64,000 nucleotides of DNA from Planctomycetota bacterium (GTDB lineage: Bacteria > Planctomycetota > Planctomycetia > Pirellulales > Pirellulaceae). Of this stretch, positions 28,642 to 37,120 are shown in pieces. The notes under the pieces were generated by a model. That model searched no databases. It was given only the letters and a program-made list of their open reading frames with translations, and was not told the DNA's origin. The stretch is from positions 19,403 to 83,402 of the forward strand of contig JAFLCP010000010.1 in NCBI GenBank assembly GCA_017303505.1, written 5' to 3'. Position numbers and translations under genes: made by a program. Every line of letters starts with the position of its first letter. Within the stretch, counting starts at the first letter, position 1.

Positions 28642-29310
28642 ATGAAGGTATACAAAAAACTAATTCCAAGCCAAATTTTCAAGCGCTTGGCCCATGCTGA
28701 TATCTTCGAAATTGGAAAGGTCAGCGATGTGCCAAATTTGTATATCTTTTTCGGCGGCTCAGGCATTGAAGAATCTGTTTACCAAGAACGGGCTAAGACG
28801 CTCATGACTCTATTCGATTCGTCGATAGCGAGACTTGAGCAGAGGAACATTAATGCGGTTTTGGTGTTTGTTACATCACCTTACGACGTATCCTTTGATC
28901 AAATCGCTTCCGATAGTGAATTAGCACAAAAATTCGAACGGCATGTGCTGCAAGAATTGTGTAGTCAGTGGCAAAATTGCAAATTTTATTTGATGGCTTT
29001 CAGCGGTGGTGCGGCCTTGGCTCTGAATGGTTTGCACCGACATCCGAATTGCAGAGGTGCGGCTTTGTTTGGAGCCGATCAGTTCCCACTTCAGTGGATG
29101 GGGCCTGAGTCCTGGCGACACCCGGTACAAATTTTTTGTGCGCGCGACGACCGGGTATGTAGTGCTCCTGCTACGCTCTCACGATTCAAGCAATTGGAGA
29201 AGACTGGGCAAGTCGAATGGATTGAATGTGCTTCAGGTGGGCATTCCTTGAAAAACTATATCGACAGCTTTTTCCTGCAGGCTTTCTACTTTGCGGAAAC
29301 GTGCTTTTGA
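28642..29310 (+). CDS. Alpha/beta-hydrolase-like protein
   Basis: The 222-aa protein looks like an alpha/beta-hydrolase: strand and oxyanion region NLYIFFGGSGI, nucleophile elbow LMAFSGGAALALNGL (Ser in a GxSxG-like AFSGG), acid VQIFCARDDRV, and a C-terminal His in ASGGHSLKNY. The elbow lacks the first Gly of the classical motif. Ser, Asp and His are in the right order and spacing for a catalytic triad. It has no signal peptide. ATG 28642 is favoured over a TTG 12 codons earlier. Substrate unknown. Transcribed in the same direction as the sigma pair but separated by about 170 bp. Confidence 0.72.
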   Translation: MKVYKKLIPSQIFKRLAHADIFEIGKVSDVPNLYIFFGGSGIEESVYQERAKTLMTLFDSSIARLEQRNINAVLVFVTSPYDVSFDQIASDSELAQKFERHVLQELCSQWQNCKFYLMAFSGGAALALNGLHRHPNCRGAALFGADQFPLQWMGPESWRHPVQIFCARDDRVCSAPATLSRFKQLEKTGQVEWIECASGGHSLKNYIDSFFLQAFYFAETCF

Positions 29311-29440
29311 TCTTGATTAGCTAGTATCGCAGTTGATTTCATCGTATCTCGGTGCGGTGCCGCTGTTTTCGTTATGCCCATTCGGGGCTCGCTGAGATGT
29401 CGCGAAGTTCGGCCTTAGTCAAGGTCGTCTATTGCAAGTT

Positions 29441-30535
29441 TTATCTTAAAGTCGCAAAGGCCTGCGAAGCGAGTAATCGTGGATGTTCCTTCATGGCAGC
29501 GCCCGGAAGCGAAGTCAGGATCACACAGATCGAATGCGTGCCAGGATCTGCCCAAGCAATGGTGCCGGTAGAGCCCGTGTGGCCGAAGATAGAACTCCCC
29601 GGAGGCATGCCGAATTCTTCAAAGCCTGTGTCAAAGCCGAGGCCGCGCGAAGGGAGCGTTTCAGGATTATGATTGCGGATCATCAAGCGACTGGTTTCAG
29701 GGCGTAGTATTTTACCATCGTGTTTCAAAAAGGTATCGAGGAAAGTGGCGACGTCAGAGGCTGAGGCATGCATGCCGCCCCAAGGTGCACCTAGATCTCG
29801 CCAATAGTCACTGTTCCAGTCCCAGTTCTTGGCTGTTGGATCGCCGCCCCCCGCCTCAGGAGCCGCAAATTCGGTTTGTACAGCAACAATGTCCTGCCGG
29901 GCCAGTTTTTTTCGGCCTAAACATGAATGCTCCATTTTCAATGGCTGCAAAACAGTGGCTTCTACAAGTTCGGGGATGTTTTGTTTTGTATGGCGGCTGG
30001 CAATTTCGCAGGCGAGCAGAATGCCCATGCTTGAATACTCATAAGCGCTACCAGGCTGAAACCTGGGCTTCAGTTGCATCGCTCGCGCGGCGAACTGTTG
30101 CAAGCTTGCATGCGAGCGACGCTGTTGATCATTGTCGGGCAATTGATCGGGAAGGCCCGACGTATGCGTTAATAAATGCCGAATCGTAATTTGGTCACGG
30201 CCTTCCCCTGTAAACTCGGGCAAGAATTTTACTGCGGGATCATCAAGTTGAAAAACACCTTGATCGTAGAGCTTCATCACAGCTGCGATGGCCATGGGTT
30301 TGGTGATGGATCCCAGCAGAAAAGCGGAACGGGAGGATGTAGCCGCACCGTAATGTTGCTGAAAGATTTCATCTTCGATTCGCAAGTGCACCGATGCCGC
30401 TCGCAGGATATGGTTCGCCACAGCCTGTTCGAGAATGTTAGAGACCGAATTCCAATCGCGAGCGAAGACTTTACGATCCATGGTCAAAAGAGTTCCTGCG
30501 GTAACGCTGAGTATAAATGGTCGACGTTTGAGCAT
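29441..30535 (-). CDS. Serine beta-lactamase/D-alanyl-D-alanine carboxypeptidase-family hydrolase
   Basis: The 364-aa protein has an N-terminal signal region (LKRRPFILSVTAGTLLT) and the class C beta-lactamase/DD-peptidase motifs: SxxK in LLGSITKPMAIAA, YxN-like in AYEYSSMGILLACEIASRH, and a KTG-equivalent FGHTGSTGTIAW near the C-terminus. HLLTHTSGLPDQLP is the usual connecting motif. Members hydrolyse peptides, esters or beta-lactams in the periplasm; resistance should not be assumed. ATG 30535, preceded by GGAT, is chosen because the longer frame reads through REP-like repeat DNA. An IS200-like element lies directly upstream. Confidence 0.88.
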   Translation of the reverse strand: MLKRRPFILSVTAGTLLTMDRKVFARDWNSVSNILEQAVANHILRAASVHLRIEDEIFQQHYGAATSSRSAFLLGSITKPMAIAAVMKLYDQGVFQLDDPAVKFLPEFTGEGRDQITIRHLLTHTSGLPDQLPDNDQQRRSHASLQQFAARAMQLKPRFQPGSAYEYSSMGILLACEIASRHTKQNIPELVEATVLQPLKMEHSCLGRKKLARQDIVAVQTEFAAPEAGGGDPTAKNWDWNSDYWRDLGAPWGGMHASASDVATFLDTFLKHDGKILRPETSRLMIRNHNPETLPSRGLGFDTGFEEFGMPPGSSIFGHTGSTGTIAWADPGTHSICVILTSLPGAAMKEHPRLLASQAFATLR

Positions 30536-30614
30536 GATTTGGATCCGGTTGTTGCATGGGGCCTTGGTAGCATGGGGCTCCGACCCGTGCTCAGAAAATA
30601 ACAGATCCCCAAAC

Positions 30615-30863
30615 TTCAAAGCGTTCAAGTTTGGCATTGTCGCGAATAGTTACTGGTTTAAGCCCGGAGGGCTGGTACATCCTCTGCCGGTGGTGGTAAC
30701 CACCGGTAAGAAAGTGGCCGAAACCAAATTGTAGGCCGGGTCTCCGACCCGGCCTAAGGAAACGCCCGATCATAACCGGGGCCTTCGACCCCGGCAGAGG
30801 CTGTGTCAGCCCTCCGGGCTTCAGAGCGTTCAAGTTTAGCATTGTCGCGAATAGTCTCTGGTT
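30615..30863. repeat. REP-like repeat cluster downstream of the IS200-like transposase
   Basis: A 44-nt direct repeat (30615-30658 and 30820-30863, period 205, few mismatches) flanks an inverted pair of 30 nt (30661-30690 versus 30791-30820, 27 of 30 matching when folded). Inside lie two perfect hairpins: CCGGTGGT/ACCACCGG at 30687-30706, and TAGGCCGGGTC/GACCCGGCCTA at 30732-30756 with a 3-nt loop. The nested structure is typical of repetitive extragenic palindromes associated with a Y1 transposase. A relative of the last hairpin occurs on the other side of the transposase gene. Confidence 0.8.
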
Positions 30864-30885
30864 CTATCTCCGACCGACTCATACA

Positions 30886-31335
30886 TTAGTCAAACACATA
30901 CTTCTCGTCATAATCAACTTCGTGTTTGGCCAACATAGCTAAATACTCATCCTCGAATGATTGAGCTTTATGATGCTCCATCTGCTTTTCTATATAAGCA
31001 ATCACGGCATCTTTGGCGGAGACGCTCACAGAAAATGCTCCGTAACCATCTTGCCATCCGAACTTCTTTATCAAGCCGCTAGATTCATTGATGTGTTTGC
31101 TCGTACTCGATTTGAGCTTGCCGACAAAATCAGCAACCGCAATCTTGGCGGGAATACGAACAAGTAGATGGGCGTGATCATAAAATCCTCCAACCTTTAG
31201 CGCGAAACCGTTCAGTTCTTTGGCTGTGCCAGCCATGTAAGCAAATACGCTTTCGCGAAAGCCATCTGTCAACCATCGATATCGGTTCTTGGTGCTGAAG
31301 ATGATATGATAGAGCAGTTGTTGATGAGTACTCAT
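30886..31335 (-). mobile_element. tnpA: IS200/IS605-like Y1 transposase TnpA (REP-associated)
   Basis: The 149-aa protein has the IS200 TnpA organisation: N-terminal LLYHIIFSTKNRYRWL, the HUH metal motif in FYDHAHLLVRIP (HAH), the helix ADFVGKLKSSTSKHINESSG, WQDGYGAFSVS, and a C-terminal helix VIAYIEKQMEHHKA holding the catalytic Tyr. These enzymes excise and insert single-stranded DNA next to hairpins. No TnpB partner is present. REP-like palindromes on both sides fit a transposase acting on them. Its position between a lactamase-family gene and a sigma-factor operon suggests insertion into an intergenic region. Confidence 0.87.
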
Positions 31336-31443
31336 CCGTGGACTCCAAGACTTTGTCTTTCCGATCGACCAATTTACAGACCATTTGAGGCGATCACAAC
31401 CGTGGCCTCCGACCCAGAAAGAGGATATGGCAGCGACCCAATT

Positions 31444-31470
31444 GTAGGCCGGGTCGGAGACCCAGCCTAC
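31444..31470. repeat. REP-like hairpin upstream of the transposase gene
   Basis: GTAGGCCGGGTC, a GGA loop, then GACCCAGCCTAC form an arm pair of 12 with one mismatch. It resembles the hairpin at 30732-30756 but with the loop complement (GGA versus TCC), as if in opposite orientation. It lies in the 331-bp gap between the transposase and the sigma-factor gene, which otherwise contains no supportable gene. Confidence 0.75.
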
Positions 31471-31666
31471 AACAACACCAACCCCTCCAAACTCAAAGCC
31501 AACAAATATCCCTAGCCCTTATGTGGGGGCGCATCCAGAAATTCTCCCCATTCTGTAAAATTCCTTTTTACCTTCGCTCGTCCCAGACGTCTTTTTATAC
31601 GTTGATGGAACGATCGCTGACATTCGGGACTTTGGCGTTCAGTAGATTTAGGCACAGGGAGACACA

Positions 31667-32176
31667 GTGCGCGAGAAGCTCGTCGAACTGCTGCCCAGCC
31701 TCTACCGCTATCTGTACCGGTTATGTGGCGAATCGCACTTGGCTGAAGATCTAGCCCAAGATACGGTCGTGCGTGCGATGAAAGCACTCCATCAACTGGA
31801 TAGCCAAGTAGCATTGCGGGCTTGGCTATTTCGAATCGGATCCAATGTGTGGCGCGATCATTGCCGACGTGCTGGTCGCATGCGTGCTTTGGAAGATGAA
31901 GTACAAGATCAAACGCTGGCTTCTCCGCTCCTGACAACGGAACCTGGGCCAGAAGAAATCGTGAATCAGCGCGAGCAAGTTCAATGGACACAACAAGCCA
32001 TCATGCACTTGCCGGATCGGCAACGAATGGTGCTAACGTTAGTAGTGTGTGAAGAGTTATCGCTTCGCGAAGTGGCGGATATCCTCGACATTAGCACAGA
32101 TGCGGTTAAGGCCAATCTTTCCGTAGCCCGCGCGAGTATGAGAAAAATGCTTCAACAGCGAGGTCGACATGACTAA
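31667..32176 (+). CDS. ECF-type RNA polymerase sigma factor
   Basis: The 169-aa protein shows region 2 (LPSLYRYLYRLCGESHLAED, LAQDTVVRAMKALHQL, RAWLFRIGSNVWRDHCRR) and region 4 (QWTQQAIMHLPDRQRMVLTL, LREVADILDISTDAVKANLS). GGGAG stands about 6 nt before the GTG start at 31667. The gene overlaps the downstream zinc-finger anti-sigma gene by 8 bp, the standard arrangement for an ECF factor held inactive at the membrane. A secreted secretin-N-like gene follows and is a likely member of the same operon. Confidence 0.93.
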   Translation: MREKLVELLPSLYRYLYRLCGESHLAEDLAQDTVVRAMKALHQLDSQVALRAWLFRIGSNVWRDHCRRAGRMRALEDEVQDQTLASPLLTTEPGPEEIVNQREQVQWTQQAIMHLPDRQRMVLTLVVCEELSLREVADILDISTDAVKANLSVARASMRKMLQQRGRHD

Positions 32177-32729
32177 GTGCCTTTCACCTGAAGAGTTTAA
32201 TGCATTTCTCAATGGCGACTTGAAGTCTGAAGCGAGCGACGATGCTCTTGAACATATTCGTTCCTGTGACGAATGTCGTCGGGAACTCGAACTGTACCAG
32301 CATACCGATGACTTGGTTAAGCGAGCGCACAATGAGATAGTGCCGCGATCCGAGTGGCTCGCAGATATGCAGACCATGTTATTGACCGAATCGATGGAGA
32401 TCCAAGCAAAGACGCTGGATGTGAATTTCCGAATTCGCTACTTCGCCGGTTTAGCAACAGCGGCTTTGTTATTGATTGCAGCCACATTGGCCGTATGGTC
32501 CTTCCGCGACGGCCTGAGTTCTGCTTGGCACCCGTCAGATAAGGTTGCTCAGGATGTGCGTCCGATCGAACCGCCAGCGATTCCCAGCGCTCAAACGTTC
32601 GACCATATCCCGGCTGTTACTAATGAGCCAACCGTCCTAGCACAAGGCGGTTTCTTGGTCGGTAAATACCCCGACGATGAAGATGAGATTGAAGTGTATT
32701 GGGTTCTACCCGTTCCGCAAAAACAGTAA
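32169..32729 (+). CDS. Zinc-finger anti-sigma factor (transmembrane)
   Basis: The 186-aa product begins with a zf-HC2-type motif (EHIRSCDECRRELELYQ, i.e. HxxxCxxC), the anti-sigma domain that clamps ECF factors. One transmembrane helix (YFAGLATAALLLIAATLAVW) follows near residues 92-112, and the rest is extracytoplasmic, ending acidic-aromatic (YPDDEDEIEVYWVLP). The start overlaps the sigma stop by 8 bp. The zinc-binding residues are intact, so a real anti-sigma function is likely. Confidence 0.88.
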   Translation: MTKCLSPEEFNAFLNGDLKSEASDDALEHIRSCDECRRELELYQHTDDLVKRAHNEIVPRSEWLADMQTMLLTESMEIQAKTLDVNFRIRYFAGLATAALLLIAATLAVWSFRDGLSSAWHPSDKVAQDVRPIEPPAIPSAQTFDHIPAVTNEPTVLAQGGFLVGKYPDDEDEIEVYWVLPVPQKQ

Positions 32730-32748
32730 CGATTATTCGTGGAGATTC

Positions 32749-33747
32749 ATGATGATTTCAGGTTTACGATTATGCGCTTTGGTGGTCTTTACTTCCGTTG
32801 CTTCCATAGGGTACGGCCAGCAGCCCCAACCAGTTGTGACGCCCCCTCAACTACCACCCAATGGTAAAGCGAACGCTCCCTCGCAGGTAAAGGTATTTTC
32901 TTTGCGAAATATCGCTGCCGATTCGGTACAGAAGACACTTGTCGATCTGTACGGAGCCGACGGAGGTTTTGTTGCCTCTGCCCAACCTCAAGCGAATCAG
33001 TTGGTGGTAGTCGGTACGGAAGGAGCACTGCAAAAAGTTGAGGCATTGCTGGAGGTATTGGATCAGCCCTCTGCGGATGCGGTGGTGAAAATGTTATCGC
33101 AAGCAACGCAAGGAGCGATTAGCCCGCGTCTAGCACAGTCGGTCGCGGAAGCAGCTCAAGTCGATTTGTCCTTCGATGAAGAGCTAGGAGTGATGATGGT
33201 ACGTTCTGATTCCGAAGATAGAGTTAAACGCTTCACGGAAGTGCTGGAGAAGTTTAATTCACAGCTAGAAGAGAGCTCAAGTATTGTTGAGCGAGAAGTG
33301 CTTGTTCGAGTGAGTTGGCTTATGTCGGCAGAAGGTTCTGAAGGCGCAAATACCACCAAAGCGGATGCAGGCTTAAAGGATGCAATCGATAAGCTGGCTA
33401 CGATGGGATACTCCGATTTAGTTGTGGCTGGTCAACTTATGACCCGCTGCTCGATTAGCTCATCTTCAGCGACTTCTATTTCCGAATTCGAAGCCCTGGG
33501 TCACACCGCAAGTGGATTTGATTTAGGTGTACGTGGTCATTTCAACGGTCGAGCTGGACGTGCAGACGGCAGTGTGGATGTCAACATGACCGTCCACGTG
33601 AATCAAGCGACTAAGGCAGAAAGTAATAATGATTGCCTTTTGTCCGTAGTTCTTAAGCTGAAAGAGGGGAAGCCCATCATTCTCGGCTCTGCGCCAGTGG
33701 CTGGGACTCAGTCCTTTTTTGTCGTGCAGTTTCTGGCGGCGGAATGA
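32749..33747 (+). CDS. Secreted secretin-N-like protein of the sigma operon
   Basis: The product has a signal peptide (ALVVFTSVASIGYGQQ), a Pro/Gln-rich linker and a secretin short domain (NolW-like): VKVFSLRNIAADSVQKTLVD, then NQLVVVGTEGALQKVEALLE and VLDQ. A second half-domain around PRLAQSVAEAAQVDLSFDEE follows, and the C-terminus is beta-rich (LGVRGHFNGRAGRADGSVDV). A full secretin channel is absent. Similar proteins in planctomycetes follow ECF/anti-sigma pairs. GGAG lies 4 nt before ATG 32749 or 7 nt before ATG 32752, so either may start it. Downstream is a clear terminator. Confidence 0.75.
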   Translation: MMISGLRLCALVVFTSVASIGYGQQPQPVVTPPQLPPNGKANAPSQVKVFSLRNIAADSVQKTLVDLYGADGGFVASAQPQANQLVVVGTEGALQKVEALLEVLDQPSADAVVKMLSQATQGAISPRLAQSVAEAAQVDLSFDEELGVMMVRSDSEDRVKRFTEVLEKFNSQLEESSSIVEREVLVRVSWLMSAEGSEGANTTKADAGLKDAIDKLATMGYSDLVVAGQLMTRCSISSSSATSISEFEALGHTASGFDLGVRGHFNGRAGRADGSVDVNMTVHVNQATKAESNNDCLLSVVLKLKEGKPIILGSAPVAGTQSFFVVQFLAAE

Positions 33748-33801
33748 GGTCTACTTTTTCAGTTCTGAAATTGTGCTGAATCCTTAGGGCTACATTTCTT
33801 T

Positions 33802-33838
33802 AGAACCGATGGTTTTACCCATCGGTTCTTCGCTTTTT
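33802..33838 (+). terminator. Rho-independent terminator after the sigma operon
   Basis: An 11-bp perfect stem AGAACCGATGG/CCATCGGTTCT (33802-33812, 33819-33829) with a TTTTAC loop, followed within a few bases by a run of six T at 33833-33838. Placed about 55 bp after the stop of the secretin-N-like gene. Confidence 0.9.
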
Positions 33839-33949
33839 TATGCTTGGCATGTAGCAGATTTAAATCCAAATCTATGCAGAATCGAAGTCGCTCAGTACTT
33901 GTTTTCAACTGTTGGCAGTACACGCGGGCTGGAGCGTAAAGAAAAATGC

Positions 33950-33989
33950 TTGACGGGCTTTCCCCCAACGGCTAAACTGCACTAGTGCA
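33950..33989 (+). promoter_or_regulatory. Sigma-70-type promoter with overlapping palindromic operator
   Basis: TTGACG (33950-33955) and TAAACT (33973-33978) are separated by 17 bp. The perfect 12-bp palindrome TGCACTAGTGCA (33978-33989) begins at the last base of the -10 box and would cover the start point. The first gene downstream encodes a GntR/YtrA-type repressor, so autorepression through this palindrome is the simplest reading (inference). Confidence 0.75.
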
Positions 33990-34016
33990 CTAAGTCATTG
34001 GCAGGCGAGTCCAAAA

Positions 34017-34400
34017 ATGTTAATCGATCCCAAGAGCCCCACTCCCATCTTTCGTCAGATTGCCGACCAATTGCGGCAGTCCATTGATGCTGGGGTTTTT
34101 AAGCCCGGCGAAATGCTCCCTTCGCTGCGGCAGCTCGCTGTCGATATCAAGGTGAATCCCAACACGGTCCAGCGGGCCTACGAAGCGCTGGAGCAGGAAG
34201 GTGTCGTCGAGACACGGCGTGGTATTGGGATTTTTGTGGCCAACATTTCTCGCACGAAATTGAACGCTGCTGAGAAAAAGCTCAATCGCTCTTTGGAATC
34301 CTTGATTCAGCAAGCGGTGGAAGATGGCTTAACTCCAGCCAAAATTCGTCTCACTTTCGAACTGGCAATGCGCGAGTATCTCTCAGGAGCTGCTCGATGA
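34017..34400 (+). CDS. GntR-family (YtrA-type) transcriptional regulator
   Basis: The 127-aa protein has the GntR winged helix (PIFRQIADQLRQSIDAGVFK, PGEMLPSLRQLAVDIKVNPN, TVQRAYEALEQEGVVETRRG) and only a short C-terminal helix region instead of a large ligand domain, which defines the YtrA subfamily. Such regulators repress ABC exporter operons of which they are the first gene, and here the next gene is an ABC ATPase reached through an ATGA overlap. The start ATG 34017 lies 27 bp past a perfect palindrome. The effector is unknown. Confidence 0.92.
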   Translation: MLIDPKSPTPIFRQIADQLRQSIDAGVFKPGEMLPSLRQLAVDIKVNPNTVQRAYEALEQEGVVETRRGIGIFVANISRTKLNAAEKKLNRSLESLIQQAVEDGLTPAKIRLTFELAMREYLSGAAR

Positions 34401-35347
34401 CCGGCCCAATGACCAGTCCCGTAATGCCCAACCACGAAAACTGTTCCGTGGCAATTTCGGTCCGCGGACTTACCAAGCGTTATGGTAAGCAACTCGCATG
34501 TAACTCCGTTGACTTGGATATCAGTGTCGGAAAGACGTTTGGACTACTCGGCCCTAATGGTGCCGGCAAGAGTAGTTTGATACGCATGTTGATGGGGTTA
34601 ATTCCGAAAGATGCCGGGGAAGTCGGGATTTTGGGTGGTAAGGATCTACGAGCGAGTGAATTGCGACAAAGAATCGGGTATGTTCCCGAGTTGCACTACA
34701 TCTATCGCTGGATGACTATTGAGCAGGTGCTAAATTTTGTCAGTCCGCTGTATGAAAATTGGGACGCCGAGATAGCGGATCATTTGGTGGATAAATTCCA
34801 ATTGCCCAAATCAAAACGTGTCAGTGCGCTTTCGAAAGGCATGACGGCGAAGCTTGGACTGCTTATTGCACTAGCACATCATCCCGAACTACTGATTCTT
34901 GATGAACCTACCTCAGGCTTGGATCCTGTGATCCGCGAAGACTTTTTGGAGAGTGTCTTGCAGAGTCATGCGAGGCCGGATCGAACGATTCTCTTTTCAA
35001 GTCATCATGTCGATGATGTGGAACGCGTGTCCGACGAAGTTGGAATCATGGTGCATGGAAAGCTCGTTGTTCGCGGCAGTGTTGATGAGCTGCGCGAGCG
35101 TATAAAGCGGATTCGCGTTGTCCTTAAGGATGGTCGATTGCCGAATAGTATTCCTGATTCGACGCTACATCAAAAGCTGGCTCGTCGGGAATGGACCTTA
35201 ACCGTAGACAACTTTTCGGCGGATTTGTTGCGTCAAATCGAAGTGGATAACGATCCTGTATCGACCGAGGTTTTCGACCTTAATCTCGAAGAAATATTCA
35301 AAGATGTGGTTCGAGGCTTTGACGCAAGAACCGAGAGTGCAACATGA
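34397..35347 (+). CDS. ABC transporter ATP-binding protein
   Basis: The 316-aa ATPase carries Walker A LLGPNGAGKSS, the signature LSKGM (weakly matching LSGGQ), Walker B LLILDEPTSGLDP and the switch His in SSHHVDDVERV. The C-terminal about 80 residues are an extension, as in exporter ATPases of the YtrB/CcmA type. It overlaps the regulator (ATGA) and the permease (ATGA), so expression is coupled. The partner permease is directly downstream, and the four-gene operon ends with a thioredoxin-like protein. The transported substrate is not predictable. Confidence 0.93.
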   Translation: MTGPMTSPVMPNHENCSVAISVRGLTKRYGKQLACNSVDLDISVGKTFGLLGPNGAGKSSLIRMLMGLIPKDAGEVGILGGKDLRASELRQRIGYVPELHYIYRWMTIEQVLNFVSPLYENWDAEIADHLVDKFQLPKSKRVSALSKGMTAKLGLLIALAHHPELLILDEPTSGLDPVIREDFLESVLQSHARPDRTILFSSHHVDDVERVSDEVGIMVHGKLVVRGSVDELRERIKRIRVVLKDGRLPNSIPDSTLHQKLARREWTLTVDNFSADLLRQIEVDNDPVSTEVFDLNLEEIFKDVVRGFDARTESAT

Positions 35348-36060
35348 TTCAAACGCTAATTCGAAAAGACCTGGGGTTATTAAAGCAGTATGTGGTGGGA
35401 GCGATTGCGGTCACGATTGTCTGCTACATGGCGACGGCTATCGGCGTGGTGTGGTTAACGGACTATCAAGATGAGTCTATGCAAAGTTTGCCTGTTAGAA
35501 CATTTTTGATTCTCCGGGGTGGGCATAATCTCGGATTTTGTGCGACGGCCCTACTTTCTGTGATGCTTGCAGGAAGTATCTTTACACTAGAACGGGCGGA
35601 TCGTTCTGCCGAGTTCTTGGCCTGTTTGCCGCCACGCCGTTACCAACATCTCATCAGCAAATTTGCTGTTCTGTTTGGTACGACGGCTTTCATGGTCATC
35701 GTGCACGTGTCGATGACACTTATCTCAGATTTGCTACTTCCGTACGTGCGTGCAACAACTTATCCTTTCACCGATGGGACTCAGCTATCCTCGGTCCTCA
35801 TGTTCATCGGAATAGCGATGTCGATGATCGGCGGAGCGTTAGCCGTTTCAGCATGGCAAAGCTCGAATGGCTTTCCCATCCTGTGCGGCTTGTTAACGCC
35901 TATCGTGTTGGGTGCTCTCATTAAAGTAGGAGGTTATTGGCTAGAATTGCCCTTAAACGGTGAAGTGGGGCTGAATCGCTTGATGGTCACCACTTTGATC
36001 GTCGGGTGCTTTTTGACCTTTTGCGGTGCCTACTGGTATGTCGAGAGGAGTGAACCATGA
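35344..36060 (+). CDS. ABC-2-type transporter permease
   Basis: The 238-aa protein has about six hydrophobic segments (VGAIAVTIVCYMATAIGVVW, LGFCATALLSVMLAGSIFTL, FAVLFGTTAFMVIVHVSMTL, SVLMFIGIAMSMIGGALAVS, GFPILCGLLTPIVLGALIKV, LIVGCFLTFCGAYWYV), the pattern of half-size ABC-2 permeases. It contains the usual cytoplasmic stretch RADRSAEFLACLPPRRYQHL. It overlaps both neighbours by four bases. The single permease probably dimerises with the coupled ATPase. Confidence 0.88.
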   Translation: MIQTLIRKDLGLLKQYVVGAIAVTIVCYMATAIGVVWLTDYQDESMQSLPVRTFLILRGGHNLGFCATALLSVMLAGSIFTLERADRSAEFLACLPPRRYQHLISKFAVLFGTTAFMVIVHVSMTLISDLLLPYVRATTYPFTDGTQLSSVLMFIGIAMSMIGGALAVSAWQSSNGFPILCGLLTPIVLGALIKVGGYWLELPLNGEVGLNRLMVTTLIVGCFLTFCGAYWYVERSEP

Positions 36061-37109
36061 ATACGTATCGGTTGTTCGTCGTTCCCACGATCGTATTGGG
36101 AGTGCTCGCTTTTTGGTTCATTCGTGATAGCCAGAGTCTGCGGCAACGAGAAAGTGATCGATATGAGGTCCCTACCGACCCGAGTCACAGAGTTTTGCTC
36201 GAGTTCATGCGCAAGATGGATGGATCGGCAGAAGCTGCCGAGGGCTTGTCCAAGACATTAGGGAACACGGATAACTCCTTGGCTATCTGCAAAGCGGTGG
36301 TGACTGCTAGTGAGGGAATTCCCAGGTATCGAGCAGAGCTGACAACGAGCGAACAGCGCGAGGCAAATTTCTATCGAGTTAAATATTCGATTGATACGAT
36401 CATGCGGGGACATGAAGACGCCATTCCGGTTGATATAGATCAGCTATTGCAAGACGTGAGAGAGTTTGTGGGTTCGGCGGAGTCGCAGGGTACCCGCGAA
36501 ATGACTATCGCTCAATTGATGTTGTACGTACTGGAGGGAAAAGGACGATACGACGAAGAATTAGATTACATCAACTGGCTCCGTGAGCACTTGGATGAAG
36601 CCGACGATCAGCCTCAGATCGCCTGGTTTATGGAAAGGATCAGTCGAGTTGCCGTTCGCTTGAAACTCACCGGCAATCCGATGGAGCTTAAGTCGAATAC
36701 GTTAGCGGGAGAACCATTTGATCTACAATCGCTGAAGGGCAAAGTGGTGTTGGTCGAAGTTTGGTCTACGAGTTGTAAGCCGTGCATCAAAGACTTTCCG
36801 GCGTTGAAACGGATATATGGAGAGTATCAGTCGAAAGGATTTGAGATTGTCGCGATTTGTCTTCACGCACAACCTGAACGAATTCGAAGGTTCGTTGAAG
36901 AGCAGGAGTTACCATGGATGCAACTATGTGATGATCCGACAGCGAGCGATGAAGCCAACAGTAAGTTCATTCATCAATTCGGTATTGAAGCAGTTCCGTC
37001 GACTTTCCTGGTGGACCAAAATGGAGTGGTCGTGGCTCAAGGGGTACGGCCTTTTCACGACAAACCAGAGCAGAATCTCGAAAAGTGGCTAGTGAAATTG
37101 TTGCCGTAA
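36057..37109 (+). CDS. TlpA-like thioredoxin-domain protein, membrane anchored
   Basis: The 350-aa protein opens with one transmembrane/signal segment (LFVVPTIVLGVLAFWFI). The middle is a helical region of unknown role. The C-terminal part (about residue 210 on) is a redoxin domain: LKGKVVLVEVWSTSCKPCIK (redox pair CKPC, Cys240 and Cys243), FPALKRIYGEYQSKGFEIVA and the cis-Pro region IEAVPSTFLVDQNGVV. TlpA-like proteins reduce or isomerise disulphides outside the membrane. It is the last gene of the coupled GntR-ABC operon (ATGA start), which suggests redox maintenance of the exporter or its cargo (inference). Confidence 0.9.
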   Translation: MNTYRLFVVPTIVLGVLAFWFIRDSQSLRQRESDRYEVPTDPSHRVLLEFMRKMDGSAEAAEGLSKTLGNTDNSLAICKAVVTASEGIPRYRAELTTSEQREANFYRVKYSIDTIMRGHEDAIPVDIDQLLQDVREFVGSAESQGTREMTIAQLMLYVLEGKGRYDEELDYINWLREHLDEADDQPQIAWFMERISRVAVRLKLTGNPMELKSNTLAGEPFDLQSLKGKVVLVEVWSTSCKPCIKDFPALKRIYGEYQSKGFEIVAICLHAQPERIRRFVEEQELPWMQLCDDPTASDEANSKFIHQFGIEAVPSTFLVDQNGVVVAQGVRPFHDKPEQNLEKWLVKLLP

Positions 37110-37120
37110 TGCCGTGGGCC

